A stretch of 64,000 nucleotides of DNA from Pararhizobium sp. (GCA_017794825.1 CP051237.1:1860001-1924000); one strand, 5' to 3'; positions 1 through 8,370 are shown, counted from the stretch's first letter. The notes: a model not told the origin generated them from the letters alone. A program made the numbers and translations.

Positions 1-1
1 G

Positions 2-574
2 CACAGCAGTGACCGGACGGCGCTGCTGATCCTGCTGCTGGTGACGATGAGTTTCTGGACCAGTTTCCTGGTCCGCACCTATGCCTGGATGGTGCTGCTC
101 GGCAACCAGGGGCCGGTGATCTGGTTCATGGAACTGATCGGCGTCCAGGACCCGCCGCACCTGCTCTTCACACGGTTTTCCTCGACGCTCGCCATGGTCC
201 ACATCCTGGCGCCCTACATGATCATGAACATCTACACGGTGATGAAGAAAATCGATCCGGCGCTCATAAAGTCGGCGGAAAGTCTGGGAGCCAAAGGATT
301 TTCGGTTTTCCGGCACGTCTATCTGCCGCTCACGGCGCCCGGCATCGCCAACGGTCTTGTGCTGGTTTTCGTGATCTGTCTCGGATTCTATGTCACGCCC
401 GTTCTTCTCGGCAGCCCGCGCGAACAGATGATCGCTGGCCTGATCGGCCATCAGATCGAGGAGTTCCTCGCCTTCGGCCTCGGATCGGCCATGGCGATGG
501 TGCTGCTGGCGATCACGATGGTGATCCTCGCCATCTACCATCGCCGGTTCGGCCTCGACAGGTTGTGGGGGTAA
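2..574 (+). CDS. ABC transporter permease, PotB-like, 5'-truncated
   Basis: Inner-membrane permease of a spermidine/putrescine-type ABC importer. The open frame runs in from the window edge without a start, so the N-terminus is missing. Visible are several hydrophobic segments and the cytoplasmic loop that contacts the ATPase (ESLGAKGFSVFRHVYLPLTA pattern, the EAA motif), typical of the binding-protein-dependent permease family. It ends 7 bp before the second permease and is followed by the ATPase, so the three form one operon. The solute-binding protein is not seen and may lie upstream of the window. Family assignment is firm; the substrate (polyamine or another small cation) is inferred only from similarity. 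Confidence 0.88.
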   Translation, partial: HSSDRTALLILLLVTMSFWTSFLVRTYAWMVLLGNQGPVIWFMELIGVQDPPHLLFTRFSSTLAMVHILAPYMIMNIYTVMKKIDPALIKSAESLGAKGFSVFRHVYLPLTAPGIANGLVLVFVICLGFYVTPVLLGSPREQMIAGLIGHQIEEFLAFGLGSAMAMVLLAITMVILAIYHRRFGLDRLWG

Positions 575-581
575 GGGCGAC

Positions 582-1409
582 ATGAACGGATTGATGAAAG
601 CAATCGGGTTCGTCGTCGTCTGCTTTATCGCAGCGCCGCTGGTCATTGTAGTGCCAATGTCGTTCTCGGACGCGCGGTCGCTGCAATTTCCGCCGCCCGG
701 CTACTGGCTCGGCTATTACGAGGCATACTTCACCGACATGTCCTGGCTGCGCCCGACCTGGAACAGCATCCTGATCGCGTCGGCCACCACGGTGCTCACC
801 ATGATCCTCGTCGTGCCGGCGACATTCGCGCTGGTCCGTCACAAGTTCTACGGCAAGAGCGTGGCCAATGTGATGATGCTGATGCCGATGGCCGTTCCAC
901 ATATCGTGATGGCGATCGGCTATTACTCCTACTTTGGCCAGATGCGGCTGGTCCACACCCATCTCGGCGTGATCCTCGCCCATTCCTGTCTGTCCGTTCC
1001 GATCGCCTTCCTGGTTCTGTCCGCCAATCTCAAGGGCTTCGACCGAACGCTTGAGCGCGCCGCGCAGAGCCTCGGCGCCAGTCCGGTCAGAACCTTCATC
1101 CACATCACATTGCCGATCCTGAGGCCGGGATTGCTGATCAGCGCGCTGTTCGCCTTCATCCAGTCCTTCGACGAGACGGTGGTCGCCATCTTCATCTCCG
1201 GCCGTGACGCCGAGACGCTGCCGCGCAAGATGTTCGACAGCATCCGTCAGGAGGCAGACCCGGTGATCGCGGTGATTTCCACCCTGCTTTTCGTCGTGGT
1301 TCTGATCGGGCTTCTCACTCCCTATCTGGTCAGGGGGCTCCGCGGACGGCTGCGCACACGAAACGCCGGGCAAGAGCCGCCGCCTGCGGCCCTCGCCCCC
1401 CAGGAGTAA
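582..1409 (+). CDS. ABC transporter permease, PotC-like
   Basis: Second transmembrane subunit of the polyamine-type importer, 275 residues, the usual size for PotC-like permeases. The EAA loop is visible around residues 160-180 (AAQSLGASPVRTFIHITLPI). An N-terminal membrane segment (residues 6-26) and further hydrophobic stretches fit about six helices. The ATG lies 7 bp after the upstream permease stop and the gene ends 2 bp before the ATPase start, so the genes are co-transcribed. The C-terminal tail (about residues 255-275) is polar and Pro/Ala-rich. The exact substrate is not shown by the sequence. Confidence 0.9.
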   Translation: MNGLMKAIGFVVVCFIAAPLVIVVPMSFSDARSLQFPPPGYWLGYYEAYFTDMSWLRPTWNSILIASATTVLTMILVVPATFALVRHKFYGKSVANVMMLMPMAVPHIVMAIGYYSYFGQMRLVHTHLGVILAHSCLSVPIAFLVLSANLKGFDRTLERAAQSLGASPVRTFIHITLPILRPGLLISALFAFIQSFDETVVAIFISGRDAETLPRKMFDSIRQEADPVIAVISTLLFVVVLIGLLTPYLVRGLRGRLRTRNAGQEPPPAALAPQE

Positions 1410-1411
1410 CG

Positions 1412-2479
1412 ATGAGCAGTTATCTCAATCTCAGCGGCGTCAACAAGATGTTCGGCGATTTTCAGGCGCTAGACGACGTCAATCTGGATATCGAACGCGG
1501 CGAATTTGTCACTTTTCTGGGGCCCAGCGGATCCGGCAAGACCACGACGCTGATGATCATCGCCGGCTTCGAACAGGCCACGAAAGGCCACATCACCATC
1601 GACGGGAAACCACTGGACGGCTTGAAGCCCTATCAGCGCAACATTGGCATTGTTTTCCAGAATTACGCGTTGTTTCCGCACAAGACCGCGGTCGAGAACG
1701 TCTATTTCCCCCTGCAGATGCGGGGCGTCGGTCGCAGGGACGGCCTGGAGAAAGCCAACCGGATGCTTGAACTCGTCGGCCTGAAAGGCTTCAGCGAGCG
1801 CCACCCGAAGGAGCTGTCCGGTGGACAACAACAACGCGTGGCCCTGGCGCGGGCGCTGGTGTTCGAGCCCTCCCTGCTTCTTCTCGACGAACCGCTCGGC
1901 GCGCTGGACAAGAATCTGCGCGAGCAGATGCAGATCGAGATCAAGCGCATCCAGAAGCGCCTCGGCGTGACGACGATCTTCGTCACCCACGACCAGACGG
2001 AGGCCATGTCGATGTCCGACCGCATCGTCGTCTTCGACAAGGGCCGGATCGAACAGGTCGCCGACCCGCTGGAGCTTTATCACCGGCCGAACACGCGTTT
2101 CGTCGCCGGCTTCGTCGGTGAAAGCAACATCATGGCGGGTCATGTCGTCGACGCAGCGGCGGGTCTTGCCGAATGCGCCGTCTTCGGATCCTGCCGCTAT
2201 CCGGCCGATGACCGGTTCTCGAACGGACAGGCGGTCAACATCCTGATCCGTCCGGAACATCTGAAGATTTCCCGCAAGGCTCCTGAAAGCGGAGAATGGG
2301 CGACCATGACGGTCGACACGATCGTCAATTACGGCGACAACGCCCTTGTGATCGGCCACAGCGGCGATCATCCGGTCAGGGTGCGCGTGCTTGGGGCAGA
2401 CGTCGTGATTATCAAGGAAGGTGAGGACTGTCACATAAGCTGGCGGCCGGAAGCCGTACACATCATCGCCGGGACCTGA
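1412..2479 (+). CDS. ABC transporter ATP-binding protein, PotA-like
   Basis: Cytoplasmic ATPase energising the two permeases upstream. The nucleotide-binding domain occupies about residues 1-240: Walker A GPSGSGKTT near residue 38, signature LSGGQQQRVALARAL near 135, Walker B LLLLDEPLGALD near 155, and the switch histidine in VTHDQTEAM. The C-terminal 110 residues look like a TOBE/regulatory domain, as in PotA, UgpC and related spermidine or sugar ATPases. At 355 residues it is full length. The start is 2 bp after the preceding stop. It is the last gene of the operon; a 146-bp gap follows. Confidence 0.92.
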   Translation: MSSYLNLSGVNKMFGDFQALDDVNLDIERGEFVTFLGPSGSGKTTTLMIIAGFEQATKGHITIDGKPLDGLKPYQRNIGIVFQNYALFPHKTAVENVYFPLQMRGVGRRDGLEKANRMLELVGLKGFSERHPKELSGGQQQRVALARALVFEPSLLLLDEPLGALDKNLREQMQIEIKRIQKRLGVTTIFVTHDQTEAMSMSDRIVVFDKGRIEQVADPLELYHRPNTRFVAGFVGESNIMAGHVVDAAAGLAECAVFGSCRYPADDRFSNGQAVNILIRPEHLKISRKAPESGEWATMTVDTIVNYGDNALVIGHSGDHPVRVRVLGADVVIIKEGEDCHISWRPEAVHIIAGT

Positions 2480-2625
2480 CCTTCGGATCGGCTTTCTTGC
2501 AGAAAAGCAACGTCCTTCAGGCGGGTCTTTCCGACTGAACGGCGGATGAATGGACAGTTCAGAAGACATTCAATACGTTCGTCGCATAGTCGGAATCATC
2601 GGGAAGCGAACAAAGGAACGAACCC

Positions 2626-3069
2626 ATGAGAAAGACCCTCCTCACCGCAATGGCGGCGACAACACTGATTGCAACATCCGGCTTTGCCAACGCCCTGGAC
2701 CTGCAGGCCGGCGGACAACCGAAACTGAAGGTGGCCCAGGTGCAGATGGGCATCCAGTCACCCAAGACCAACGCCTGTCCGACCGAGGCCAAGATGATGG
2801 TCTGGGTTTTCACCAACAAGCCCGGAACGGTGCCGATCTACATAGCGCGCGACGGCGGCGGCAGCGTCTCCGGCCCTTATCAGGTCAAGACAAAGGCGAC
2901 CGGCAACGGAAAATATATGGGCGTCTATTCGCGCACGCTGAAAATCCATCAGCCGATCGATGCGCGCTACCGCGCATCCGCGCCGAACTTCAAGCAACTG
3001 AGCAACTGGGTTCCGCTGAAAGCGAGTTGCAAGATCGGACTTGGCGGCGGCGGTCTGGTCCAGCAGTAG
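2626..3069 (+). CDS. small secreted protein of unknown function
   Basis: A 147-residue protein with a Sec-type signal peptide (MRKT start, hydrophobic core to about residue 22, probable cleavage after FANA). The mature part has two cysteines (in TNACPTE and KASCKIG), possibly one disulphide, and a predicted beta-rich, Gly/Lys-containing sequence. A purine-rich AAAGGAACG lies upstream of the ATG. It stands alone between the transporter operon and a strong intrinsic terminator, so it is probably monocistronic. I do not recognise the family; the fold could be a small beta-sandwich, but this is only a guess from composition. Confidence 0.75.
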   Translation: MRKTLLTAMAATTLIATSGFANALDLQAGGQPKLKVAQVQMGIQSPKTNACPTEAKMMVWVFTNKPGTVPIYIARDGGGSVSGPYQVKTKATGNGKYMGVYSRTLKIHQPIDARYRASAPNFKQLSNWVPLKASCKIGLGGGGLVQQ

Positions 3070-3096
3070 ATTCAGGCATGCGCCCCAAAAAACAAG

Positions 3097-3130
3097 AAAC
3101 CCGGCCTGGTAGCCGGGTTTTCAATTTTTT
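3097..3130 (+). terminator. intrinsic terminator
   Basis: A 9-bp perfect stem (AAACCCGGC at 3097-3105 with GCCGGGTTT at 3112-3120), a 6-base loop, then a T-rich run ending in six Ts. It sits 28 bp after the small secreted-protein gene and would end its transcript. Confidence 0.85.
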
Positions 3131-3287
3131 GGTCTGAGGCAATTCCGTTTTTGGCGGAACTCCCCGAAAGCGCCCCGAATGAGGACGGTCAGCATCAATA
3201 TTCGGATACCGGCAATGCTGGCCTCCGCCTTGGTGATGTGAACGCCCTCACGGATAAGCGCCATGGGGACAAGCTCCGGATCCATCA

Positions 3288-3512
3288 TCAGTCGATGTCC
3301 CGGAATACGCCGCGTCCGCTCGATACGCCGAAGGCGACATCGCCACGGCACAAACCGATATCACGCAATTCGTGGGAGGACATGGCCAACAGCGTGGCGT
3401 GTTCCCGGCGGTTGCGATTTGCCGCCCGGATGCGGCCGGGCATTCCCATGACGCGCCGCCATATCGGGCCGGCAAACGCGTCTCCTGCAACGTGATTGGT
3501 CGTCGTAGTCAT
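3288..3512 (-). CDS. small DUF1127-type protein
   Basis: A 74-residue protein whose C-terminal half carries the DUF1127 (YjiS-like) pattern: a basic amphipathic helix with RNRREHATLLAMSSHELRDIGL, then Arg-Gly-Asp. Such proteins are common in Rhizobiales. Some arginine-rich members influence phosphate or RNA metabolism, but the function of this one is unknown. An AAGGGA ribosome-binding site precedes the ATG. The gene has a 358-bp upstream gap carrying the spaced GAAAC element described separately. The final 20 residues (FGVSSGRGVFRDID) extend beyond the conserved motif. Confidence 0.8.
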   Translation of the reverse strand: MTTTTNHVAGDAFAGPIWRRVMGMPGRIRAANRNRREHATLLAMSSHELRDIGLCRGDVAFGVSSGRGVFRDID

Positions 3513-3817
3513 TTCAAGATCCCTTCATGCTGGCTCCCACACACTGTGCGGGAGTTCATTTTCGATGCTGCATATTTAGGGAGCCGCTGTTTCAGGTTGA
3601 TTTCTCTGAATGCCCTTTAATGTTTCAATTGTCGGACATATCCGATAACATTTTCTATTATATTTCAATAGGATAACTTATTTTTCAGTGTGCTTCTGAA
3701 ACATCTGAAACATTCCGGGGCCGGGATCGGCGCCGTCTCGTCGCAAAGACCGGACGGATGAGGCGAACGCGAACAACGAACGACCACGACATTGCAAGGC
3801 GCTTGGCGTCGCCGCGC
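3513..3817. other. intergenic region, AT-rich, no gene seen
   Basis: No convincing coding sequence. It holds an imperfect hairpin near 3534-3554, the spaced GTTTCA pair (3589-3594 and 3622-3627), a TCGGA-N4-TCCGA inverted repeat at 3632-3645, and an AT-rich stretch at 3646-3685. It is the likely promoter region of the minus-strand DUF1127 gene. Confidence 0.6.
3589..3632 (-). promoter_or_regulatory. spaced GAAAC element, site A
   Basis: Read towards the DUF1127 gene that starts at 3512: ACAATTGAAAC (3632-3622), 27 bp, TGAAAC (3594-3589). The same arrangement recurs at four other promoters up to 8.4 kb. Binding protein unknown; the nearby OmpR-type regulator is a candidate. Confidence 0.55.
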
Positions 3818-3846
3818 AAAAAAAAGCGCCGCTTGCGAAGCGGCGC
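3818..3846 (-). terminator. intrinsic terminator
   Basis: A stem of nine base pairs (GCGCCGCTT at 3826-3834, AAGCGGCGC at 3838-3846) with a GCG loop. On the minus strand it is followed by a run of eight Ts. It lies 24 bp beyond the stop of the 44-residue gene and closes the two-gene DUF1127 unit. Confidence 0.88.
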
Positions 3847-3870
3847 AGTCTGGAGGAGTTCTTCTGGCGA

Positions 3871-4005
3871 TTATCGGCCCTGCTTTCGAAGCCAGTGTCT
3901 GTAGATACCGCCATCGACGCCGTTGAGAGAGCGTTTCACGCCCCTGCCTGCATCGATTGCGTGTCGGATCGTGTCTATCCGGACGTCTTTCGGGAATATC
4001 GGCAT
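3871..4005 (-). CDS. 44-residue basic protein of unknown function
   Basis: A very short gene supported by context: AAGGAG 6 bp before the ATG at 4005, a 13-bp gap from the preceding DUF1127 gene, and a strong intrinsic terminator just after the stop. The product is basic (many Arg, Lys and His) with no signal peptide or membrane segment. The ending YRHWLRKQGR is compatible with a nucleic-acid or membrane-surface binder, but no family was recognised. A longer in-frame start exists upstream but would overlap the preceding gene and lacks a ribosome-binding site. Confidence 0.65.
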   Translation of the reverse strand: MPIFPKDVRIDTIRHAIDAGRGVKRSLNGVDGGIYRHWLRKQGR

Positions 4006-4018
4006 GTCTTTCTCCTTG

Positions 4019-4297
4019 TCATGCGTTGACGTGCCTGGCCCGGCGCGAAATGCGTCCGAGTTCGACCGTCGCATTCTCTTCTACGGGCAGGCGCGAAACC
4101 TCGAAGAGGTCGCCTCGCCTCAGGCCGATGTCGCGCAATTGCGCGTCATTGAGTTCGTGTATTTCACGAAGCGCCTGCATGTCCCTGGAGCGACGGGCGC
4201 GATTGTGCAGCGCCTGTTCCGCCCGCGCTAAGAAATGGCGAAACATCTCTTCGAAACCCGGGAACGAATCATATGCATGTCTCTTTAGCGTGTTCAT
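4019..4297 (-). CDS. DUF1127-type protein
   Basis: A 92-residue arginine-rich protein. Residues 20-68 form a predicted long helix containing LREIHELNDAQLRDIGLRRG, the DUF1127 signature. The ATG at 4297 is preceded by AAAGGCAGAG; longer in-frame starts were not chosen because they extend into low-scoring sequence. It is followed after 13 bp by the 44-residue gene and they share a terminator. The upstream gap carries a weaker version of the spaced GAAAC element. A role in stress adaptation is inferred only from that shared element. Confidence 0.78.
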   Translation of the reverse strand: MNTLKRHAYDSFPGFEEMFRHFLARAEQALHNRARRSRDMQALREIHELNDAQLRDIGLRRGDLFEVSRLPVEENATVELGRISRRARHVNA

Positions 4298-4358
4298 TTG
4301 CTCTGCCTTTCTGAGTGGCTGAATTGGATTTCCGATGACCAAACAGTAGGATGCCGTC

Positions 4359-4397
4359 GTTTCTGTTTGATTTCGCAAAGGAGCGAGATTTGTTTCC
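4359..4397 (-). promoter_or_regulatory. spaced GAAAC element, weak site B
   Basis: GTTTCT at 4359-4364 and GTTTCC at 4392-4397 (read on the minus strand as GGAAAC, 27 bp, AGAAAC) have the same 33-bp period as the better sites but lack the ACAATT extension. The element lies 62 bp upstream of the DUF1127 start at 4297. Confidence 0.35.
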
Positions 4398-4436
4398 TTT
4401 GTTTCGGAGGACGGACTGAAAAGACCGTCCGACACG

Positions 4437-5018
4437 TCAATGCAGCGCGCGCGATGCGACAAGATCCTTGACGAGGCGCTTCACTCCGGCTTCCCGCGGG
4501 TTCGAAACGACCGCGAATCCACATCGGCGAGCGAGCCTCAGCATCGCGTGATTGTCTTCCAGCGTATCGGAGAACAGTCGGTGAAGACCGGCCGCACGGG
4601 CTCGATCCTCCAGGGTTTCCATCAGTCGGACAGCGATGCCGCGTCCCCGCCAGCGATCATCGACCGCAAGCGCGAATTCCGCCTCGCCCGGTCGTTCCGG
4701 ATCGACCACGTAGCGCGCTTCGCCAACCATCCTTTTCGTGCCCTGCGTCGAAACCTCGGCCATGAAAGCGACGTGTCGCCTGCCGTCGAGGCGGCTCAGG
4801 GTCCTCAGGAGGTAGTCCGGCATCTCGCTGACCGGGCGCAGAAACCGCTCCCGGCGCGACTTGTCAGTGAGTTCGTTGAGAAACGTCCTCAGCTTCTCGG
4901 CGTCGAACGCCGTCATGGGGCGGAGACTGACTGCGCCGCCGGCAAGAAACGGCTCTGCGGCTGGATAACCGCGCGAGAGCGGACTTGTCTGCAATCCTGG
5001 CCGTGATCTGTCGAACAT
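4437..5018 (-). CDS. GNAT-family N-acetyltransferase
   Basis: A 193-residue cytoplasmic protein with the GNAT fold, which transfers an acetyl group from acetyl-CoA. The strand beginning VSLRPMTAFDAEKLRTFL (residues 30-48) is the usual N-terminal part. The acetyl-CoA pyrophosphate-binding loop is DDRWRGRGIAVRLMETL around residues 118-134 (RxxGxG/A pattern), followed by LFSDTLEDNHAMLRLARRCGF, a typical C-terminal helix-strand. AAGGA precedes the ATG. The substrate cannot be told. The promoter region carries spaced GAAAC element C, linking it to the neighbouring kinase/regulator pair. Confidence 0.87.
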   Translation of the reverse strand: MFDRSRPGLQTSPLSRGYPAAEPFLAGGAVSLRPMTAFDAEKLRTFLNELTDKSRRERFLRPVSEMPDYLLRTLSRLDGRRHVAFMAEVSTQGTKRMVGEARYVVDPERPGEAEFALAVDDRWRGRGIAVRLMETLEDRARAAGLHRLFSDTLEDNHAMLRLARRCGFAVVSNPREAGVKRLVKDLVASRALH

Positions 5019-5069
5019 CGTCCGACGTCCTTCTCTGCTTGAACAGGAGAAGGAAACTGGACCCCGGAT

Positions 5070-5113
5070 GTTTCATCCGTATATCGTGTATCGTGAAAAA
5101 GGGTTTCAATTGT
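5070..5113 (-). promoter_or_regulatory. spaced GAAAC element, site C
   Basis: Read towards the acetyltransferase that starts at 5018: ACAATTGAAAC (5113-5103), 27 bp, TGAAAC (5075-5070). The outer part, GTTTCAATTGTAAC on the plus strand, is also nearly palindromic. It lies between the response-regulator stop and the acetyltransferase start. Confidence 0.6.
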
Positions 5114-5139
5114 AACGGGAGCCGCTTTCGCGACGTGCG

Positions 5140-5856
5140 TCACCCTTCCGGATCGTAAATGTAGCCGATGCCGCGAACCGTCTTGATGATCATCGGCTTT
5201 TCCGGGTTGACCTCCACCTTGCGCCGAATGCGCGAGATCCGGATATCGATGCTGCGATCGAACGGGTCCCAAGACCGGTCATGCGCCTGTTCGAGGATCT
5301 GGTCGCGGGTCAGCGCCCTTCCGCGGTTTTCGGCGAACACCTTGAGAAGACTGAACTCCATGGCGGTGAGCGGCACTTCAGCGCCGTCGCTCGCCAGCAG
5401 CTTGGCGGCTTCGATATCAAGCTGGAATTCGCCGAAGCGCGCCGAGCGCGTCTTGTCCTTCGACTGCTTCTCGGTTCCGCCGCCTGACCTGCGGCGCAAG
5501 ACCGCCTTGATGCGGGCTTCCAGTTCCCGAAGATCGACCGGCTTCCCGAGATAGTCGTCCGCACCCATCTCGAGCCCGATGATCCTGTCCACCACCTCGC
5601 CCGCCGCTGTCAGCATGATGACCGGCGTCGCATTGTCCGGTCGAAGCGATCTCAGGATCGACAGCCCGTCTTCTCCGGGCATGTTTATGTCGAGTATGAT
5701 CAGATCGACGCTGCGCTCCGCCAGGACCTCGCGCAGTTCCACGCCGTTGCCGGCGGTCGACACCATGAAGCCGCGTTTCTGCAGATATTCCTGCAGCATT
5801 TCGCGCACGTCGCGTTCGTCGTCGCAGACGAGTATGCGGATATCGCCGTTTTCCAT
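5140..5856 (-). CDS. OmpR/PhoB-family response regulator
   Basis: A 238-residue DNA-binding response regulator. The receiver domain (residues 6-118) has the acidic pair in CDDERD, phosphoacceptor Asp56 in LIILDINMPGEDG, a Thr/Ala switch region (IMLTAAG) and the conserved Lys in LGKPVDLRELEARI. The winged-helix domain follows (about 140-235) with LTAMEFSLLKVFAENRGRALTRDQIL and the wing RTVRGIGYIYDPEG. Its ATG directly follows the stop of the histidine kinase upstream, so kinase and regulator are one unit. It is the most economical candidate for the protein that reads the GAAAC elements. Confidence 0.93.
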   Translation of the reverse strand: MENGDIRILVCDDERDVREMLQEYLQKRGFMVSTAGNGVELREVLAERSVDLIILDINMPGEDGLSILRSLRPDNATPVIMLTAAGEVVDRIIGLEMGADDYLGKPVDLRELEARIKAVLRRRSGGGTEKQSKDKTRSARFGEFQLDIEAAKLLASDGAEVPLTAMEFSLLKVFAENRGRALTRDQILEQAHDRSWDPFDRSIDIRISRIRRKVEVNPEKPMIIKTVRGIGYIYDPEG

Positions 5857-8091
5857 CTAATGCTTCCCCTCGCTATCGTTTCCCAGCAGCTTTCCTACAA
5901 GTTCACTCAGATCCGCCGGCGCAACCGGTTTCTCAAGATAAGGCCTGCCGGTCTCCTCCAGAAGCCTCTGCGAGGCCTGGCCCATCGTATCTCCGGTGAT
6001 GAAACCCAACCGGTCCAGCATCTCGGGGAATTCTTCACTGACAGCCTCGTAAAATCCGCGCCCGTCCATGCCGGGCATGTTGAGATCGCTCAGAATGATA
6101 TCGTATCGGGCGCGGCGCAGACACCCGACTGCGTCGGGGCCGGATTCGGCCGTGTCGGGCTGAAAGCCCTCCCGTTTCAGGATAAGCGAGATCAGCTCCG
6201 CCACATCCTCCTCGTCGTCGACGACCAGTATCCGGACCGGGTTTTTCGCTTCGATGGGATGGGGCTCTTCCGCCGCTGGTTCCGGCTGGTCGCGAACGGG
6301 CAACCTGATGCCGAAACGGCTGCCTCCCTGTCCGCCTCGGTCCAGCCATATCTGGCCGCCATGCGATAGAATGATGCGGTGACAAAAGGCAAGGCCGATG
6401 CCGGTTCCTTCTCCGACGTCCTTGGTGGTAAAGAAGGGTTCGAAGATCCGCGGCCTGATTGCCTCCGGAATGCCCGGACCGTCGTCGTCAACATAGATCT
6501 CGACGGATCCGTGGGCGCCGGTCCGGGTCGAGACCTCGATGCGGCTTCCTGTTCCGGACCTGGTGATCGCATGTTCCGCGTTGATGACAAGATTGATGAG
6601 AACCTGCGTGATCTGGTCGGCGTCCGCGACGATTTCCGGAAGACTGTCGTCCAGGATGCAATTGATCTCTATGCCGTCGGCGGCGTGGCCGTAGCCGGCA
6701 ACGTCCACCGCCGTGCGGATTATGGCGTTGATATCCGTCTTCTCCATCCGCGCCGGCTGCTGTCTCGCCATCGCCAGAAAGGTCTTCACGATCCTGGCGC
6801 AGCGTTCGGCGGCGGCGTTTATCTTTTCGACGCGCTTGCGCGCCTCCGGATCCTCAATATCCTCAAGCATCATCATCGAATGTCCGACGATAACTGTCAG
6901 CGGATTGTTGAGCTCATGCGCGACGCCGGCGAGCAGTTCGCCGAGGGCCGACATCTTCTCGTTCTGGAAAAGCAGCTCGCGTTGCCGTTCCAGTTCGTCC
7001 TGCATCGCAAGGTCGTCAGTCAGATCGCGCGTATTGGAGACAATGACTTCCTGCCCCTGGAACCCGATCATCCGGGACGAAACGGCGCCCCAGAACGTGT
7101 CGCCGCGCGCATTGCGGAATTCGGCCCGATAATTCTTGACCCAGCCGCGACGCTTGAGCTCATCCAGATATCTCACCCTGGCGAGCTCGTCGACATAATA
7201 GGATCTGGACGATTCGACCGGACCGAAGAGCGCCGTGGTCTCCGGGCTGGCGAAAAGGATCTGCCCGGAATCGGCGATGGTCATCTGGATGGGGACGGGG
7301 CAGGCCTCGAGCACCTGACGGATCAGCGCCTCCGCCTCGACCTGGGACGTCAGGTCCATGGTGGTGGCCACTACAACCTCCTCCCCCTTGTACTCCGCCA
7401 TGCGTCCCGAGATCGAAGCCGGAAACGATTGCCCGCGGGCATTGAGAAGGTTGATCCTGTAATCGTCCACCCCGCCTTCGGGCATCATGACCGTAATGTA
7501 GTCGGCGCGATCCTCGGGACTGAGGAAGAAGTCGCGCGTTGACTTCTTGTCTCCGAAGAGTTCGCGGGCGGCTTCCGAGCGGTAGATGATCATGCCGTCG
7601 CCGAGCCGTGACATGATGACGTTTGCGGGGCTCGATTCCAGCACGGTCCGGATCAGGAGTTCACTGTCGCGTTCCGCCGCCTCCGCCTGCTTGCGGATCG
7701 TGTTGTCCGTGCCGGTGACCGCGAAGCCGCCGAGCTTCGTCGGATGAATGGACACCAGATAGCTGGATCCGTCCAGATGTTCGAGTTCCAGATCCTGCAC
7801 GTATTCGAGCGTATCGCTGAACAAGGTGGCGGTCCACGCCTCGTCCCGGCCGACGCCGTGAAGCCGCATTCCGCGACGCGCGGCTTCCCGCAGCAGGATC
7901 TCCCAGTTGAGACCGGGTTCGAGAAGCGGCTCTATGGGCCGGAACATCTCCACGAAGCGCCGGTTGAAAAGAACGAGACGATTGTCCTCGTCGCAGAGCG
8001 CAAATGCCTCGGCCAGGGATTCGACCGCGTCGCGTAGTAGATCACGCGCTTTGTCGTCCTCGCTGTGGCTCGTTTCATTCTGCATTGTCAT
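5857..8091 (-). CDS. PAS-domain hybrid sensor histidine kinase
   Basis: A 744-residue kinase without obvious membrane segments, hence probably cytosolic. Three PAS-like regions are visible (about 20-135, 145-250 and 255-360). A dimerisation/phosphoacceptor helix has His392 in GVAHELNNPLTVIVG; an ATPase domain at about 490-600 has the N box (NLVINAEHAI), DDDGPGIP and GTGIGLAFC. A C-terminal receiver at 618-735 has Asp669 in IILSDLNMPGMDG and Lys in LEKPVAP. It is followed without a gap by the OmpR-type regulator. The PAS domains may sense redox state or a ligand; no haem or flavin cysteine motif was seen. Confidence 0.93.
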   Translation of the reverse strand: MTMQNETSHSEDDKARDLLRDAVESLAEAFALCDEDNRLVLFNRRFVEMFRPIEPLLEPGLNWEILLREAARRGMRLHGVGRDEAWTATLFSDTLEYVQDLELEHLDGSSYLVSIHPTKLGGFAVTGTDNTIRKQAEAAERDSELLIRTVLESSPANVIMSRLGDGMIIYRSEAARELFGDKKSTRDFFLSPEDRADYITVMMPEGGVDDYRINLLNARGQSFPASISGRMAEYKGEEVVVATTMDLTSQVEAEALIRQVLEACPVPIQMTIADSGQILFASPETTALFGPVESSRSYYVDELARVRYLDELKRRGWVKNYRAEFRNARGDTFWGAVSSRMIGFQGQEVIVSNTRDLTDDLAMQDELERQRELLFQNEKMSALGELLAGVAHELNNPLTVIVGHSMMMLEDIEDPEARKRVEKINAAAERCARIVKTFLAMARQQPARMEKTDINAIIRTAVDVAGYGHAADGIEINCILDDSLPEIVADADQITQVLINLVINAEHAITRSGTGSRIEVSTRTGAHGSVEIYVDDDGPGIPEAIRPRIFEPFFTTKDVGEGTGIGLAFCHRIILSHGGQIWLDRGGQGGSRFGIRLPVRDQPEPAAEEPHPIEAKNPVRILVVDDEEDVAELISLILKREGFQPDTAESGPDAVGCLRRARYDIILSDLNMPGMDGRGFYEAVSEEFPEMLDRLGFITGDTMGQASQRLLEETGRPYLEKPVAPADLSELVGKLLGNDSEGKH

Positions 8092-8107
8092 TCAGTACCC
8101 GATCAAC

Positions 8108-8150
8108 GTTTCAACCGGTTTTCTGCAGCTGCGCGAATTGTTTCAATTGT
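8108..8150 (-). promoter_or_regulatory. spaced GAAAC element, site D
   Basis: Read towards the kinase that starts at 8091: ACAATTGAAAC (8150-8140), 26 bp, TGAAAC (8113-8108). The plus strand around it contains ATTGTTTCAATTGTATCA, a 9-bp tandem repeat. It suggests autoregulation of the kinase/regulator operon. Confidence 0.55.
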
Positions 8151-8326
8151 ATCAGCGCAAAAGTTCGGCCACCGCTGTTCTTCCTCTCAGCCCGCCCTGC
8201 CGATCCTGCGACGTCACGCGCAAAAAAGCCAGCCTGAACATGCGCTTCCCCCGACCGCTCGCCATGAGACGACTCGCTGGAAACCAGGTTTATGCGCCGC
8301 CCGAAGGCCGGCAACCTTCACGTGCA

Positions 8327-8370
8327 ACAATTGAAACCCGATGAGGCCTCGGCCGGTATCAGACTGAAAC
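8327..8370 (+). promoter_or_regulatory. spaced GAAAC element, site E
   Basis: Read towards osmC: ACAATTGAAAC (8327-8337), 27 bp, TGAAAC (8365-8370), 81 bp before the start at 8451. It has the same orientation relative to its gene as the minus-strand sites. Together with site D it occupies the divergent gap between the kinase and OsmC operons. Confidence 0.6.

Noticed and set aside
6379..7542. 387-codon plus-strand frame opposite the PAS kinase
   Set aside because: Antisense shadow of the kinase coding sequence with no recognisable domain or ribosome-binding site.
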